57,812 nucleotides of DNA, from NCBI GenBank assembly GCA_964450715.1, contig CAYVFC010000040.1:1-57812 (forward strand), in the 5' to 3' direction. A program made the position numbers and the translations under genes. The notes under the pieces were generated by a model. That model had not been told where the DNA came from and did not search any database. It saw only the letters and a program-made list of their open reading frames with translations. Positions 1 to 10,700 of the stretch are shown here, one piece after another (position 1 is the stretch's first letter; the number at the start of each line of letters is the position of its first letter). Origin of the DNA: CAYVFC01 sp964450715. GTDB taxonomy: Bacteria; Myxococcota_A; Polyangia; Polyangiales; JAFGIB01.

Positions 1-576
1 AAGATCACCACCGACCATCTCAACGGATTTCCCGGCCTATCCGAAAAAGCCCGCGCCCAGCTCCTCTCGCTCCAGCCCAAGACCGTGGCCGACGCCCTTC
101 GTATTCCTGGTGTCGGCCGCTCCACCACGAAACGCCTCCTCGAACTTGGCCTACTGACCGACCCCGATCGTGCCCAGCACGGGGAACGGCCAGATCTGCC
201 CAAGTTCGTCCCGATGGATTCGCAGCAGGTGCGGCAGTTCGGTATCTGGGATCTCTTCGGGATCAAGCCCTTGAACAGAATCGTTGCCCCGGGCAGCAAC
301 GCCTACATGTACACGAAGCCCATCAGCATGCAGTGGGGACCGGCGAAATTATCAAAAATCTGCACCGAGGAGATCGGCATCAATCCCGTGACCGGCGCGG
401 TCTTCCTCTTCTTCAACCGGGGGATGGACAAGCTGAAGGTCTTCTTCTACGACGAGGACGGCAGCCAGGAGTTCATGAAGGTGATGCCGACGGGAGGGTT
501 CATGGTGCCCGTGGCGGAGGAGGGGAAGCGGTACGTGAAGATCAGCGGGAAGATGTTGCAGAGGCTGTTTCGGTAG
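1..576 (+). CDS. IS66 Orf2 (TnpB)-like protein, 5' end outside window
   Basis: The frame is open from base 1 to the stop at 574-576. The first start codon inside the window is GTG 85, but in-frame residues continue to the left edge, so the gene probably starts before the window. The C-terminal ~95 residues (from about base 290) follow the IS66 Orf2 pattern: YTKPISM, then GINPVTGAVFLFFNR, then KLKVFFYDEDG. Orf2 is a small accessory protein needed for transposition of IS66-type elements; its biochemistry is not settled. The N-terminal part carries a helix-hairpin-helix-like stretch, IPGVGRSTTKRLLELGLLT (bases 106-162), which is not part of the standard Orf2, so this may be a fusion or a domesticated derivative. 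No DDE transposase (Orf3) follows; the next gene is on the other strand. Confidence 0.6.
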   Translation, partial: KITTDHLNGFPGLSEKARAQLLSLQPKTVADALRIPGVGRSTTKRLLELGLLTDPDRAQHGERPDLPKFVPMDSQQVRQFGIWDLFGIKPLNRIVAPGSNAYMYTKPISMQWGPAKLSKICTEEIGINPVTGAVFLFFNRGMDKLKVFFYDEDGSQEFMKVMPTGGFMVPVAEEGKRYVKISGKMLQRLFR

Positions 577-591
577 AATTGAAAACCGTCT

Positions 592-1665
592 CTAATAGAT
601 GGTCGATTCTACTATAGGTAGCGTAAATGCGAATTCGTTTGTGCCTACCACCCCATCCTTCGTAACGCAGTTGTAGGTGACGTTGGTCCCGTGTGCGAGA
701 CATATTTGTCGCGCTAAGTATAGTCCAAGCCCCATACCTCTCGACGTTCCTTTTGTCGCGTTAGGCCCGCGCTCATACTTTTCGAAGACCCTTTCACGCC
801 ATTCTTCCGGTATTATCCGTCCAAAAGACGAGAATTTCGCCGTTATTTCCTCTCTCGTTTCGGATACATCGACGTAAATATCCTTATGGGATGCACTATA
901 CTTAACGGCGTTGTCTAGGAGAACCAAAGGGACGAACTGAAACGAATTGAATGTTTCGATCTCACCGTTTGCTCGGCCCCGCAACTCTATCAACAATCCT
1001 CTATCGAACGCTCGTGGCTCGAATATCCTTACTAGTCGATACAGAAAGCCGTGCAATTTAGAGCGGCGTTTGTGTCCGTACGTAATAGAACTGGGATTGG
1101 CTATGATATCGGCGAGATCTAGCTGCTCTTGGAGGAGGTTGATCGATTGAAATAGGTTGAATACGTCGCGATCGACCCTGGAAAGTTTTTCCTCGAATGT
1201 CCCACCTTTACTGGTATCGATTATGCTTTGACAGCACGAAAGAACGATGCCGACACTGGTTCTTATATCATGAAGATAACTTACACTATCCTTAACCTTG
1301 ACGTTCGTCGCCGCTTGAAGCGCCTCTAAAACGCCGTTGATCCTTTCCTGCAGCGCCCTCGCTTCGTCCAGCGAATACCGATATTGTCGATAGCCTTTTC
1401 TGCGGTCACCCTTTATCGCGTGATTGAATTCGACATCAATTAATCCTATTAGTATAAATCGCCCATCATCGAACGAAAGTGGATAACACGAGAATCCCGC
1501 CGAGCAGACCAGATGCCCAACTCCTTCGCTAGATCGCTTGATGCAATCTAATTGCTTACATCGCCGACAACGATTATGTATCTTTAGAGCGTATCCATCA
1601 CGCAATTCGCCCTGAAATGCGTGCGGGACGTGAACCATTCTGGCGAGGATGTCACTGCTGATCAT
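592..1665 (-). CDS. Sensor histidine kinase with Cys-rich N-terminal domain
   Basis: 357-residue soluble kinase with no membrane segment. Residues 33-80 hold a Cys-rich sensor-like stretch (CRRC at 33-36, C41, C54, C60) ending in CSAGFSCYPLSF, which resembles PocR-type ligand domains; that match is weak. A HisKA-like helix contains the presumed phospho-acceptor H132 in YLHDIRTS. The HATPase domain has an N box at LLDNAVKYS (249-257) and a G box at RGMGLGLYLA (309-318). The start overlaps the end of the upstream response regulator gene by 14 bp, so the two are almost certainly translated together as a two-component pair. The DNA is clearly richer in A+T than the core genes of the window, which suggests horizontal origin. 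The signal sensed is unknown. Confidence 0.75.
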   Translation of the reverse strand: MISSDILARMVHVPHAFQGELRDGYALKIHNRCRRCKQLDCIKRSSEGVGHLVCSAGFSCYPLSFDDGRFILIGLIDVEFNHAIKGDRRKGYRQYRYSLDEARALQERINGVLEALQAATNVKVKDSVSYLHDIRTSVGIVLSCCQSIIDTSKGGTFEEKLSRVDRDVFNLFQSINLLQEQLDLADIIANPSSITYGHKRRSKLHGFLYRLVRIFEPRAFDRGLLIELRGRANGEIETFNSFQFVPLVLLDNAVKYSASHKDIYVDVSETREEITAKFSSFGRIIPEEWRERVFEKYERGPNATKGTSRGMGLGLYLARQICLAHGTNVTYNCVTKDGVVGTNEFAFTLPIVESTIY

Positions 1666-2320
1666 TCGCCATGCTCGCGATACGATATATAATTGCCGTT
1701 ATAGTTAGTACCGTGCCGGCCACCTGTTTTGACACCCTAAGGGCGGCCTCGATTCTAGCCAAATCCGGGCGTCTACCTTTTCGAATGTCCTTTACTAGAA
1801 TTGCCTCAAGTCTCCTGATTCGATCAGGCGAAACCCCCTCATTCCTTAGAACGGAACTCAAAGCGTTCCAGTAGAAGGTCGCGGTAAAGTGACGTTCAAG
1901 CAGGTCATCGATCTTCTGCTTACACGTCGTAAGCGGCGAGGGTTTCCCGATGTAGTCATCCGCCAGCTTCCAGAACTCGGCTTGGTTTGGATCGTATTTC
2001 TGACCCGAATAGGCGATGATGAGCTGGGCGGGGTTGTACTTCTTCAGGTGCTGAATGATCCCGAGGCCATCGGTTGTCGATAGTTTCTCCGACGACACGC
2101 CGTAAATATCTAAAACGATAATATCGTATTCCCCGGCTTCCAATTCTGTAAGTGTTTCAATTTGCGGCATGTATCTGACATTGTAGCCCTCCTTTTCGAG
2201 CAACTTATAGGGAAAGGCCTTTTCGTCGTCGTCCACAACGAGAATGCGGGCGATCTTTCGGGCTTGGGATAGCGGCAGTGTGAGATTTAGATCTTTTAGA
2301 GAACTCTTGAAGAATAACAT
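1652..2320 (-). CDS. Response regulator with novel C-terminal region
   Basis: 222 residues. Residues 24-140 form a receiver domain: acidic cluster D30-D32 in VVDDDE, phospho-acceptor D71 in IIVLDIYG, S105 in place of the conserved Thr/Ser, and K126 in IGKPSP. The C-terminal ~80 residues (EGVSPDRIRRLEAILV onward) do not show a recognisable DNA-binding domain and end in a hydrophobic helix near 200-216, so the output may be protein-protein or membrane association rather than transcription. It precedes and overlaps its partner kinase by 14 bp. The start is ATG 2320, with GAGGA directly before it. AT-rich composition is shared with the kinase gene. Confidence 0.7.
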   Translation of the reverse strand: MLFFKSSLKDLNLTLPLSQARKIARILVVDDDEKAFPYKLLEKEGYNVRYMPQIETLTELEAGEYDIIVLDIYGVSSEKLSTTDGLGIIQHLKKYNPAQLIIAYSGQKYDPNQAEFWKLADDYIGKPSPLTTCKQKIDDLLERHFTATFYWNALSSVLRNEGVSPDRIRRLEAILVKDIRKGRRPDLARIEAALRVSKQVAGTVLTITAIIYRIASMANDQQ

Positions 2321-2351
2321 TCCTCATACCCATCCTTAACACACGGAAGAC

Positions 2352-2372
2352 GAGCCGTGTAGATAACGGCTC
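2352..2372. promoter_or_regulatory. Perfect 7-bp-stem hairpin upstream of the response regulator
   Basis: GAGCCGT-GTAGATA-ACGGCTC, 32 bp before the regulator ATG. It could be a leader hairpin or an operator; no further support. Confidence 0.3.
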
Positions 2373-2463
2373 TACCCAATTGAACTACTCGCGGTTTGCC
2401 CCTTTCAACGGCTGAGAAGCGGGCCAGAGGCCTAGCCGCGATTTCCTCAAACCACGCGATGGT

Positions 2464-2567
2464 CTCCTCGATGTTCATCCTCCCCGTCCTCCCCGTCCAG
2501 CCTTACCCCTTCACGCTGCCTTTCCACCCCAGCCGTGTTCCCTTTCCCGTGGACGTAGCCGTTGCCG
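2464..2567. repeat. 104-bp direct repeat, copy A
   Basis: Matches 4331-4434 with 4 differences in 104 bases; similarity stops abruptly on both sides. Together the copies bracket the TM-protein and lipoprotein genes. Confidence 0.8.
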
Positions 2568-2637
2568 ACCGCGGCGGTCCCCGTCGGCCAGCCCTCTATC
2601 GCATCTTCCCTACCAGTCCTCTCGGTACGGGCGTTTA

Positions 2638-3135
2638 TCAAGCGCGTGCTTTCCTCATAACGCATATCCATTTACTCATAATATGCACTACGACAAGGGC
2701 GAGCAGTATTGTAAATACCTCAATAATAATACTGCCTGGAGGATTCCATTCGTTTCCACGCTTCAAAAACATAAATAGATAAGCAAAGACTACTAAACCT
2801 CCGTTATATTTTTTTACTTTCATAAATCCGAGAAACAAAGACGTGATCAGCCAGGCTATAGTATTAAGAAGGGGCCACCATAACCACCAACTAACTTTAC
2901 GCATTTGCTCGACGGTTTTATTCTTGATAGTATTTATCTGTTCTGTTGTCAGATCTGCCTCTTTATCAACACTTCTCATATCTTCGGAACTCGACAGTTC
3001 AACACCCACGGGCACCACTATTTGAAAACCAATATATAGACCAAATAATGCCCCGAAAGAAGCGTTGAAAAGAAAGAAACCAAATATCATGATTGCTGCC
3101 CATAAAAAGACATTTCTTTTCTCAACGTTTATCAC
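2638..3135 (-). CDS. Small integral membrane protein, four predicted TM segments
   Basis: 165 residues, function not recognised. Hydrophobic stretches are visible at about 8-25 and 28-46, then 83-104, 111-126 and 134-156. Between the second and third lies a charged loop of ~35 residues (SSSEDMRSVDKEADLTTEQI). A basic C-terminus (MRKARA) would favour the cytosol. The gene is among the most AT-rich in the window and lies inside the segment bracketed by the 104-bp direct repeats at 2464-2567 and 4331-4434. Together with the neighbouring kinase/regulator genes this suggests a small acquired island. Confidence 0.6.
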   Translation of the reverse strand: MINVEKRNVFLWAAIMIFGFFLFNASFGALFGLYIGFQIVVPVGVELSSSEDMRSVDKEADLTTEQINTIKNKTVEQMRKVSWWLWWPLLNTIAWLITSLFLGFMKVKKYNGGLVVFAYLFMFLKRGNEWNPPGSIIIEVFTILLALVVVHIMSKWICVMRKARA

Positions 3136-3346
3136 TATTCGATATTCCGATTCATGTTCATAGGTTTCTTTACGTCCACCCGCCGAGGACTCTTCGTCCG
3201 CTCTCGCCTCCGAGCATCACTCTTCGACACCTCTCAAATTTCCTTCATGATCTAGTGGGGCGTGCAAATGCATAGCCCCGTGAACAGAATGTCTTAAGAA
3301 AACGCTGTGCTGCTCCTCTTCGTCCTTTCTGGACCTGCCGGTCACT

Positions 3347-4264
3347 TCACGGCGAGCGCTCCGATGGCTGGCCGCACTTTCGCGCCGGCCTTTCTTCCTT
3401 GAGTTCCCAGCAGGCCGTCACCGTATTGCCGGGTGTCTCGGCGAAGCAATCGTCGATTATCTGAAGTTGCTGCTTCCCACTGGCATGGGATTCCCACCAT
3501 TCGCGTGGCCGAGACCCAGCCCCCCTGAGTCCGCAGTGGCAGAGATACCCGTACACGTATCCGTCTGCGTCTGCAAGCGCCTTCACGAGCGCTGCCGCAG
3601 CACCGGACCATTGCTGGTGGGCGGCGATCACCAGGTATTCATGCTCCTCCGAGCAGTAGGTGGGCATGCACCCTTCGCGGCTACCGTAGCGTACAGAAAT
3701 GCACTGGCCTGGAGCCACACTGCCAAACCAAGGCATGCAGGCCGGTTCCTTGCCAGTTCTGCAGAACGCCGGAGCGCAACCTTCGTCGAAGCCAAGGAGG
3801 CTCGACTGCCTTCTCATCTCGCGTTCGATTAGGTCGTCCGCGTCTCCGGGGAACAGATCTACAAACATGGTCCTCGCACGCCTATCCCCAAGATTGTCGA
3901 GAAGCTCGGCTATCAACAGTAATTCGCCGCGTCGTAAGGCCAAGGCAGGGAGGGCGCTGAGTCCGTCGCAATCGCCCGCATGGAAGAGGCGCATGATCTC
4001 CTTCCTCCGGTGTTCCATCGTGGCTCTGCACCGTTCGACAGCGCCCAGCCAGCGTTCGTCCTCCTCTGGAACGCTCATAGGGATCTTGGCTAGGGCGTGG
4101 CACGGTTCAAGGCCCGGGAGTTTGAGTCGTGATTCGGGCGAAGCCGGCGCGCCGGGACTCATTGGCGCGGCGGTGCCGGTTCGTTGACAGCCAGCCAACC
4201 CGATGAGGCCGACCGCGAGCCCCGCGAACAGAATGTCTTGAGAAAACGATAGGCAAAAAGACAT
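3347..4264 (-). CDS. Cys-rich lipoprotein of unknown function
   Basis: 305 residues. The N-terminus is a lipoprotein signal with lipobox GLAGC, acylated Cys predicted at C26. The mature part has a Pro/Ala linker and then about 14 further cysteines (for example CHAL, CDG, CAPAFC, CSEE, CHC), fitting an exported disulfide-stabilised domain. No family is recognised. A 31-bp stretch of its signal-peptide region (4218-4248) recurs with two mismatches at 3274-3304, just after its stop codon, with a stop codon in the matching frame. It is preceded by the 104-bp repeat copy at 4331-4434. Confidence 0.65.
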   Translation of the reverse strand: MSFCLSFSQDILFAGLAVGLIGLAGCQRTGTAAPMSPGAPASPESRLKLPGLEPCHALAKIPMSVPEEDERWLGAVERCRATMEHRRKEIMRLFHAGDCDGLSALPALALRRGELLLIAELLDNLGDRRARTMFVDLFPGDADDLIEREMRRQSSLLGFDEGCAPAFCRTGKEPACMPWFGSVAPGQCISVRYGSREGCMPTYCSEEHEYLVIAAHQQWSGAAAALVKALADADGYVYGYLCHCGLRGAGSRPREWWESHASGKQQLQIIDDCFAETPGNTVTACWELKEERPARKCGQPSERSP

Positions 4265-4330
4265 CGTACTCGCATCGTTCCTTGTCTATTTCGTAGGGCC
4301 TTTAACCTCTCACCGCCGCCGGGACATGCT

Positions 4331-4434
4331 CTCCTCGATGTTCATCCTCCCCTTCCTCCCCGTCCAGCCTTACCCCTTCACGCTGCCTTTCCACCCCAGC
4401 CGTGTTCCCTTTACCGTGGGTTTAGCCGTTGCCG
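4331..4434. repeat. 104-bp direct repeat, copy B
   Basis: Same orientation as copy A at 2464-2567, 100 of 104 identical. Lies between the 80-residue lipoprotein and the 305-residue lipoprotein genes. Confidence 0.8.
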
Positions 4435-4481
4435 TGGGGGAAGAGGGAAGGCGTGGGAGGGGGAGGGACACGTAGACCAAG

Positions 4482-4724
4482 TTAGTATCCTTCCAATTCT
4501 CGACACAAATTGCGGCAGCGTCCGGCGCATGCGTCTTCTCGTCCTCCACCACGACATCCTGGTTCTCGTCGTTCTCGAAGACCTGGATCTCTTGGACAGT
4601 CGCGCATACATTCGTTCACTAGTTTTTTACACTCGGGTGAATACGTAAAGGTATTGGCGCAATTCGTTCCCGTAATAACAAAAACGATAGTGACCGCAAA
4701 GAGCCGATTAATGTTGTATGGCAT
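4482..4724 (-). CDS. Tiny Cys-rich lipoprotein directly downstream of the RHS lipoprotein
   Basis: 80 residues: hydrophobic signal with lipobox ITGTNC (C22), then a short Cys-rich mature part with paired cysteines (ECKK, ECMRDC, GCRG, CAGRCRNLC). The gene starts 6 nt after the stop of the giant RHS gene, and GAGAA in front of the ATG overlaps that stop region, so the two are transcribed and probably translated as a unit. In RHS toxin loci this position is taken by the immunity gene. That role is only an inference here, because the RHS tail does not look like a known toxin. No similarity to a named family is recognised. Confidence 0.6.
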   Translation of the reverse strand: MPYNINRLFAVTIVFVITGTNCANTFTYSPECKKLVNECMRDCPRDPGLRERREPGCRGGGREDACAGRCRNLCRELEGY

Positions 4725-4730
4725 TTGTTC

Positions 4731-7700
4731 TCAATAGGGTACGCTTATACCGAATCCAGTAACCCCACTTGATTCTTCAGGTTCACACTCGGTACTCCCT
4801 TTCGGTTGATTCGTCAGATCGAAGTCTATTACCGGAATCGGTATTTCGGGGATATAGGGTGTAATGCATATGCCATCGTAGCAAATCTGAAAGGGATCGC
4901 CTTCCTCTTCCAGTTCTTTTGTATAGACGGGGAACTCCGGTTCTTCTTTCGGTGGGACGGGTTCGCAGAAATCGTCCTGGGGAGGAGATGGCGGAAGTTT
5001 TAGATTCTCGGGTAAGTCGTCGTACGAACCGTTAGCGCAAGGGGTTTCGCTGGAAGAAACGTCGTCGAGACCGCTTGGATCGATTGCGTTTATCGGGTTG
5101 TTACCAGTATACGTATAGAAATTGGCGCGGCCGCCCCAGAATAGAACCGGGTCCTTCGCGATCCACCGCCCCTTCTCCGCATCATAGTCGCGAATTCCAA
5201 ACCTTACGAGTCCAGTGTCCGAGTCGTATAGTCCGCCGGAAAACCCGAACGGAGAGAAACTGGGGTTGGTGTCCGCTATCACGCGACCGAACGCGTCATA
5301 GTCGATGCGTTGGGCTATTGATCCGTCGGCGATATCTACCACCAGCCTAACGCTTCCGAGGTGGTCGGTCACCAAACGATAAGTCTCGCCTCCCTTCACC
5401 ATGAACGAAGGGACGTGGCTCTTGTCCGCGTATATGAATCGAGCGATGACGTTGTTTGCACTGTCCGTTTCTGCGATAGGATGCAACCTGTCGAGGTAAA
5501 TCCAGCGCCTCTCGATAACCCCGTCAACGGTTTTCCCGACACGCCTGTTCTTTGCGTCAACCTCATACTCAATAACCCTCCCATCCGGCAGCACGACCTC
5601 GCGCAGATTCCCGAGCACATCATAATCATACGTCGTCAGCCCCTCCGGCGACGTTTTACTCGTCAAGTACCCGGCGTCATCAAATGTATACGTGTTATTC
5701 TTGTAGCTGACCACCCGGTCCTGGTCGTCGTAAACCCCAGCCTCGTTACCACCAGGCGTCCACTTCTCCAGTCTGTTCCCGTTGGCGTCATACGAGTAGT
5801 CCGACTGAAGTACCCCGTCCACGGTAACCGTGTCCAGCCTACCGGCCAGGTCATAGGTGTAAGCATACTGGTGAACCTCACCCTGGATGGACTCGTCCTT
5901 GGTCAGAATTCTTCCGAGATCGTCTCGGGAAGTGATCTGGAAGGAGTAGAAATCTCCCACCCCGTCGCCAGCGAAGTAGCTCTCCAGGTCCCCGAACCCA
6001 TCATACCCCTGGCTCGTAGCAATCGTCCCCAGCGTGGTCCCTACAAGCTTTCCATTCCCAGGGTCCCTGGTCAGAGTCATCGGCCCCGCAGACGTCAAAC
6101 GCCCATCGTTGTTGTAGCCGTAATCGACCACAGGAGTCCCGTTCAGAGACAGCACATCCAACCTGAAGTCGTTGTCGTAGGTCTTGCTGACGCTCCCCTG
6201 CACGCACCCTGTTCCACCCCAGGTCGTGCTCTTGGGCAAAGACCCATCGTAGGTGTAGCTCAACGTACACCCATCCGGCCCGGTAACCCCCGTCAGAAGC
6301 CCGGTAGAGGCATTGTACCCAAACCCGTAGCTCCCCTCCGGCGTGGTCATGGTTTCGAGCTTACCATCAGCCCGGTACCCATAGGAAATCTGCTCGCCAG
6401 TGGGCAGGGTCACGGTCTGAAGGTCCCGGTCCGGCGTGTAGCTGTAGCTCGTCACAGCAGCATCGCTGCCCCCGTCCGCGTCCGGGGCAATGTAGTCCTC
6501 CATCAGGTCCACAGGAGTGTACGTGAACCCATGCGTTGGCTTCCCTGGAGGCGTCAACGAGGTCAGGTTCGAAGCGTCATCGTACCCGAAGCCAATGACC
6601 TCGCCGTCCGGCCTGGTCTGCTGGGTCACCCGGCCCACGGCATCTGTGACGTAGGAGGTGACATGCCCATCCAGAGGTCCAGAGACGCTCTGTAGGTACC
6701 CGGAGTCGGGATCGTAGGTCATGGTGGTGACCCTGGCGTCCTCCCCTTCTCCCTGTACGATCGTTTCCAGCCGCCCGTACTGATCGTACTCGTAGGACCA
6801 CGGGGCCTCGCAGCAGGAGGGCTGTACGTGTACGGTGCGGCCCTGGTCGTCGATGGTGCGGGTGCTGGTGCGTCCTTCGGGGGTGACTTCGGTGAAAGTG
6901 CGCGTAGCGGGATCGTATGAGGTGGTCGACGTCTTTTCTTCATTTATGGTGGTCGATTCGCTCCAGGAGATCAGCGACAGTGGATCGGACTCGTTGGAGA
7001 GAGTTACGGTCCGGGTGGCGGTCTGGAACATGCTTAGGCCGTGCGGGGTGGTTACCGTGGTGTTGGAGGTTGGGTACTGCATTCCGTAGATCGGATCAGG
7101 CGTGAGCTCTACGTCGACTTGGGTGCCGTCAGCTAGTGAGGTTGTGTGCTTTCCCATTCTGCTGTTGATGACGCTCTGGTTCACGGTGTTGTCGGGAAAT
7201 ACCACCTTCATGGTGCGCGTACCGTTGAGCGCGTCTGCCGATTCATATTGAGTGACGCGGCCTTGGGGCGTGGTAAAGATCACGCGCTTTAGATTCGCAC
7301 TGTTATCTGAGGTCAGGACCGAGACGTTGGACTCGGCGTCGGAAACGCGTTCGATGCGGCCTAGCGAGTCGTAGACGTACTTGTGCAGGTAGGTACGCGG
7401 GTCTACCTGTCCCCTCATCAGGCCTTCGGCGCTGTATACGAATTGATGAGGTGCGCCGTTCGGATCGGGGATGATCGAATCCAGGTACCCGTTCTCGTCG
7501 GCGAGTAGCTCGGTGCGCTGTCCGAAAGGAGCCACTATCGCGGTCGGGTTGCCGTCGTCGTCGCGTTCAATGGTCGTTATTGCTCCGTCACCGTCGTGGA
7601 TCGCTATTAGCAATCCGTCGTCGTCGTACTCGAACGTGGACAATATACCGCCTGTAAGAGAATCGTAGGTGGCGAGGTGCCGGCCGTCCCGCCGCGGTGC

Positions 7701-10700
7701 GTTGAAGTCGAACTCGTACAATCGCCGGCCATCTTCCGATATGGCCCAGCCGGGCGTCATGCCGCCGGATATAAACCGGTAGTAGTCATTCCATGTATAG
7801 CATACGTCATTCGCGTACAGCTTATCGTCCGGCCCGAACGTCAAGGCCCTTATGAAGCCTACCGCTTTGGGGTATATATTCTCCGCGCAGGTCGCGTTCC
7901 AGCTGTATTCTTGCTCGGCGTTGCCCAGCACTCTCACTACGGCTGGAACCGGTGAGTCTTCCTTGAATACCAGCTTGCGGATGGCCTTTCCCATCCTATC
8001 ACCGCCGAAATAGAGCTCGCCCGCACTGTTTCGCGTCATGGCAAAACGACCCGTAGATTTCGTCGATAGACTTAGCCAGACCGATTCCATTACGCCGGCG
8101 GCGTCGACATGTCTAAGGTAACAACAAGGTGGGAAGGACGAGGCGCGCTTCACGTGGGTTAAGTAAAAGCCTCCGTCGTCGTCGGGCACGACGCTCATGC
8201 TGATCGCCGCGATCGGGGTATCGATCGCAGGCGAGGGACCGGTCGGTAGGTTGCCGTACGGCGGGCGAGAGCCCGTTCCGGCCACGGTGCTGATGATTCC
8301 GTTGCTGTCGATCATCCGGATACGGAAGTTTTCCGCGTCACCCACGAAGATGCGCCCGGTTCGGTCCACGGCCAGCGCGGCGACACCCCTGTTGGAAGAG
8401 TAAGCCACCATGTTGAGCCAGGCTTTCGTAGCCTCGATATCGTCTCCATTGTATCCAAAGCGGTTCAGGACGCCGGCAACGGGGTAGACTCGACCCTCGA
8501 TCGGATCGACCCGTACGATGCGTGTCGGGTGGTCCGCCAGGATCAGATGCCCGTTTCTCGGATCTATCGCCATCTTCCAGTAGGAGTTGTTGCACAACGG
8601 ACCGTATTTCGCCGGAGCGCCGCTAACCGGCACTGGCTGGCAGTTGCCAGCTGACGCAATGGTGGTCACGCGTTTGTCAGCATCGATCTTCTGTACGTAT
8701 CTCGCCCCATACACGTCTATCACGTACACGTTGCCGTCGGGATCGGCCGCCACGGACTCCCCTGGGGTTATCCTCATGTTCTCCAGCGGAACGTCGAGGA
8801 CGTCACCCTTATATAGACCCTGGTCCGAGCGGGCTTCAATATTCAAGTCCTGCAGGAGCCCGTTGCCCCGCCCGCCGTCTCCGTACATCACGACCGGCTT
8901 TTCTCGATTGTAGTCGAGCTCGTGATGGTGGCTCAGGCTCCAGCCTCCCAGCTTGGAAGGCTCGTTCGGCCAGTGTTCTACGTATTGAGTGAACCGGCGG
9001 CTCCGGGACAAGAGGCACGCCTCTCGGGTTACGGCGTACACTACCCTAGCACCCGGATAGCTGTATGCGCCAAACCTCGCCGCCTCGGAGTAATCGCAGG
9101 GGTAAAGGTATTCGATGGAGACATCTACCGCTACGCGGCCCCTGACCGTCCGGTACGCCAGGTCCTTGGCGCCCCAGGTCCAAATATGGCGTTCCGGCGT
9201 GCCCTTTTTGCTCCAAGAATATTTCTCTGTCCGGTGACCGGCCGGTGTTACCTTGAGCCGCACTGCCGCGATCGGCATGTTATCGAAGCCTGGCGCTTTG
9301 AGTGGGATACTGAGCGTGCGGCTCGCGGCGAATCCTTGTACGCGATCGCTGCGATAGTGCAGCGAATAGGGCGTGCCGGTTAGCGGCACGCTTTCGCTCA
9401 GCACGCGGCTCTGGCACTCCACGTCCGAACCCACGCCGGGAAGGTTACATTGATTTTCACCGCTAACTGGCCAGTGGCTCTCGTTCTGCGGTTCTTCGTC
9501 TCCCGGGGGGCCGGCGCCCTCTGGAAAACCGAATCCCATGTTGATGTCCCACAAGGACAGGTGCGGCAGCATCACGCGCCATACGCTTTCCGATTCCCCG
9601 TACAGAGAAGCCAGCACCTCTCGCTCACCGTCGGTGATGCCCAGCGCGGCCAGAACCTCCGGGGCTTCGGGTAACGAGTCGCCGTCTATGTCGATGTCCG
9701 CCAAACCTGCGGTGATGCCCACGATGCCGATTACCAGACCGTTGTCGACCGCCTTCCATGCGGCGGCGGCGTCGTCCACGTAGCCCGTGGGCAGGCCGGT
9801 ACCTACGGGGAAACCGAGGAAGTTGTCCGTGTAGAACGCTACCGGCTGGCTGAACAGAATGTCTTTACCGCCTATCTTGATTCCTCCCTGTAATGCCTCG
9901 TCGGCGGTCGCCTCGAATGCATAGGTGTATGCGCTGGTCGGCGGCAAGGGGAGCGGCATCGCCTCAGGTCCCTCGGGACCCACGGTGAATTCCGTGATTC
10001 GTATGTTTGCTTGATCCAGAGGTATGGTGGAGCCGTCCGACCCGAAGTACCAGGCCTGCGTGCCCGGCGGGATCACCAGTAATGCCTGTCGTGTCCCGTC
10101 CTCGTCCGTGACCGCGCTGCCCGACGCGATCTGGTAGGTCTGACCGGTCCCGGTGAATTCCACGAGCGACACTTCAGGGTCGCGTTCGATCATCACTACG
10201 TCGTCGGCCGTGGCCGAGCCCTCCCACAAGGCGTGCACCGTACGCTGGACCGGGATGTAGCCTTCCTTGTCGAAAGTCAGGGTGAAGACGCCTCCACCGT
10301 TGATGGCCATGTCGAAGTCCCCGTCCGCCCTCGTACGCGTGCTGCCGAACTCGGGATGGCCTAGCACGGTGACCCTTACGCCCGGCAAAGGCGAACCGTC
10401 CCGGGTCTTCGCGTGGCCGCTAAGAAGAGCGATACGCTCGGGCTCGATGGTACCGGGCACGACGTCTTCCTGTATGGGATCGCTTCCCTCGAACAGGAAT
10501 TTACCGATCTCGTAGATCCGGCTGGGCTGCCCGGGCTCCAGCGGCGGAGCGACGGCTTCAGGCGGTGGGGGGATGTCCTGGCACTCGGGGGTCGTCGCGC
10601 AATCCACGGTATCGGAGCAGTCCGTGAGCCCGTCGCCATCGTTGTCCGCGTTGTCGGAGCATGCGACCTCGGAGATGCACACAGGATCGAACGGACAGGT

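Noticed and set aside
2337..2394. tRNA-like stretch on the minus strand (AGTTCAATTGGGTAGAGC followed by a hairpin).
   Set aside because: D-arm wording is tRNA-like, but the anticodon stem cannot be placed at the right distance, the T-loop consensus is missing, and it runs into the regulator start.
2296..2478. 60-residue open frame (starts MNIEETIAWFEEIAARP) on the minus strand.
   Set aside because: Overlaps the response regulator start, begins inside the 104-bp repeat, no ribosome site, no recognised family.
5361..6695. 444-residue plus-strand open frame opposite the RHS repeats.
   Set aside because: Arg/Pro/Val-rich antisense of a strongly supported repeat gene; no domain or signal.
9840..9860. 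Third copy of the GAACAGAATGTCTT string seen near the lipoprotein signal.
   Set aside because: Only ~14 bp inside coding sequence, no extended similarity; chance.
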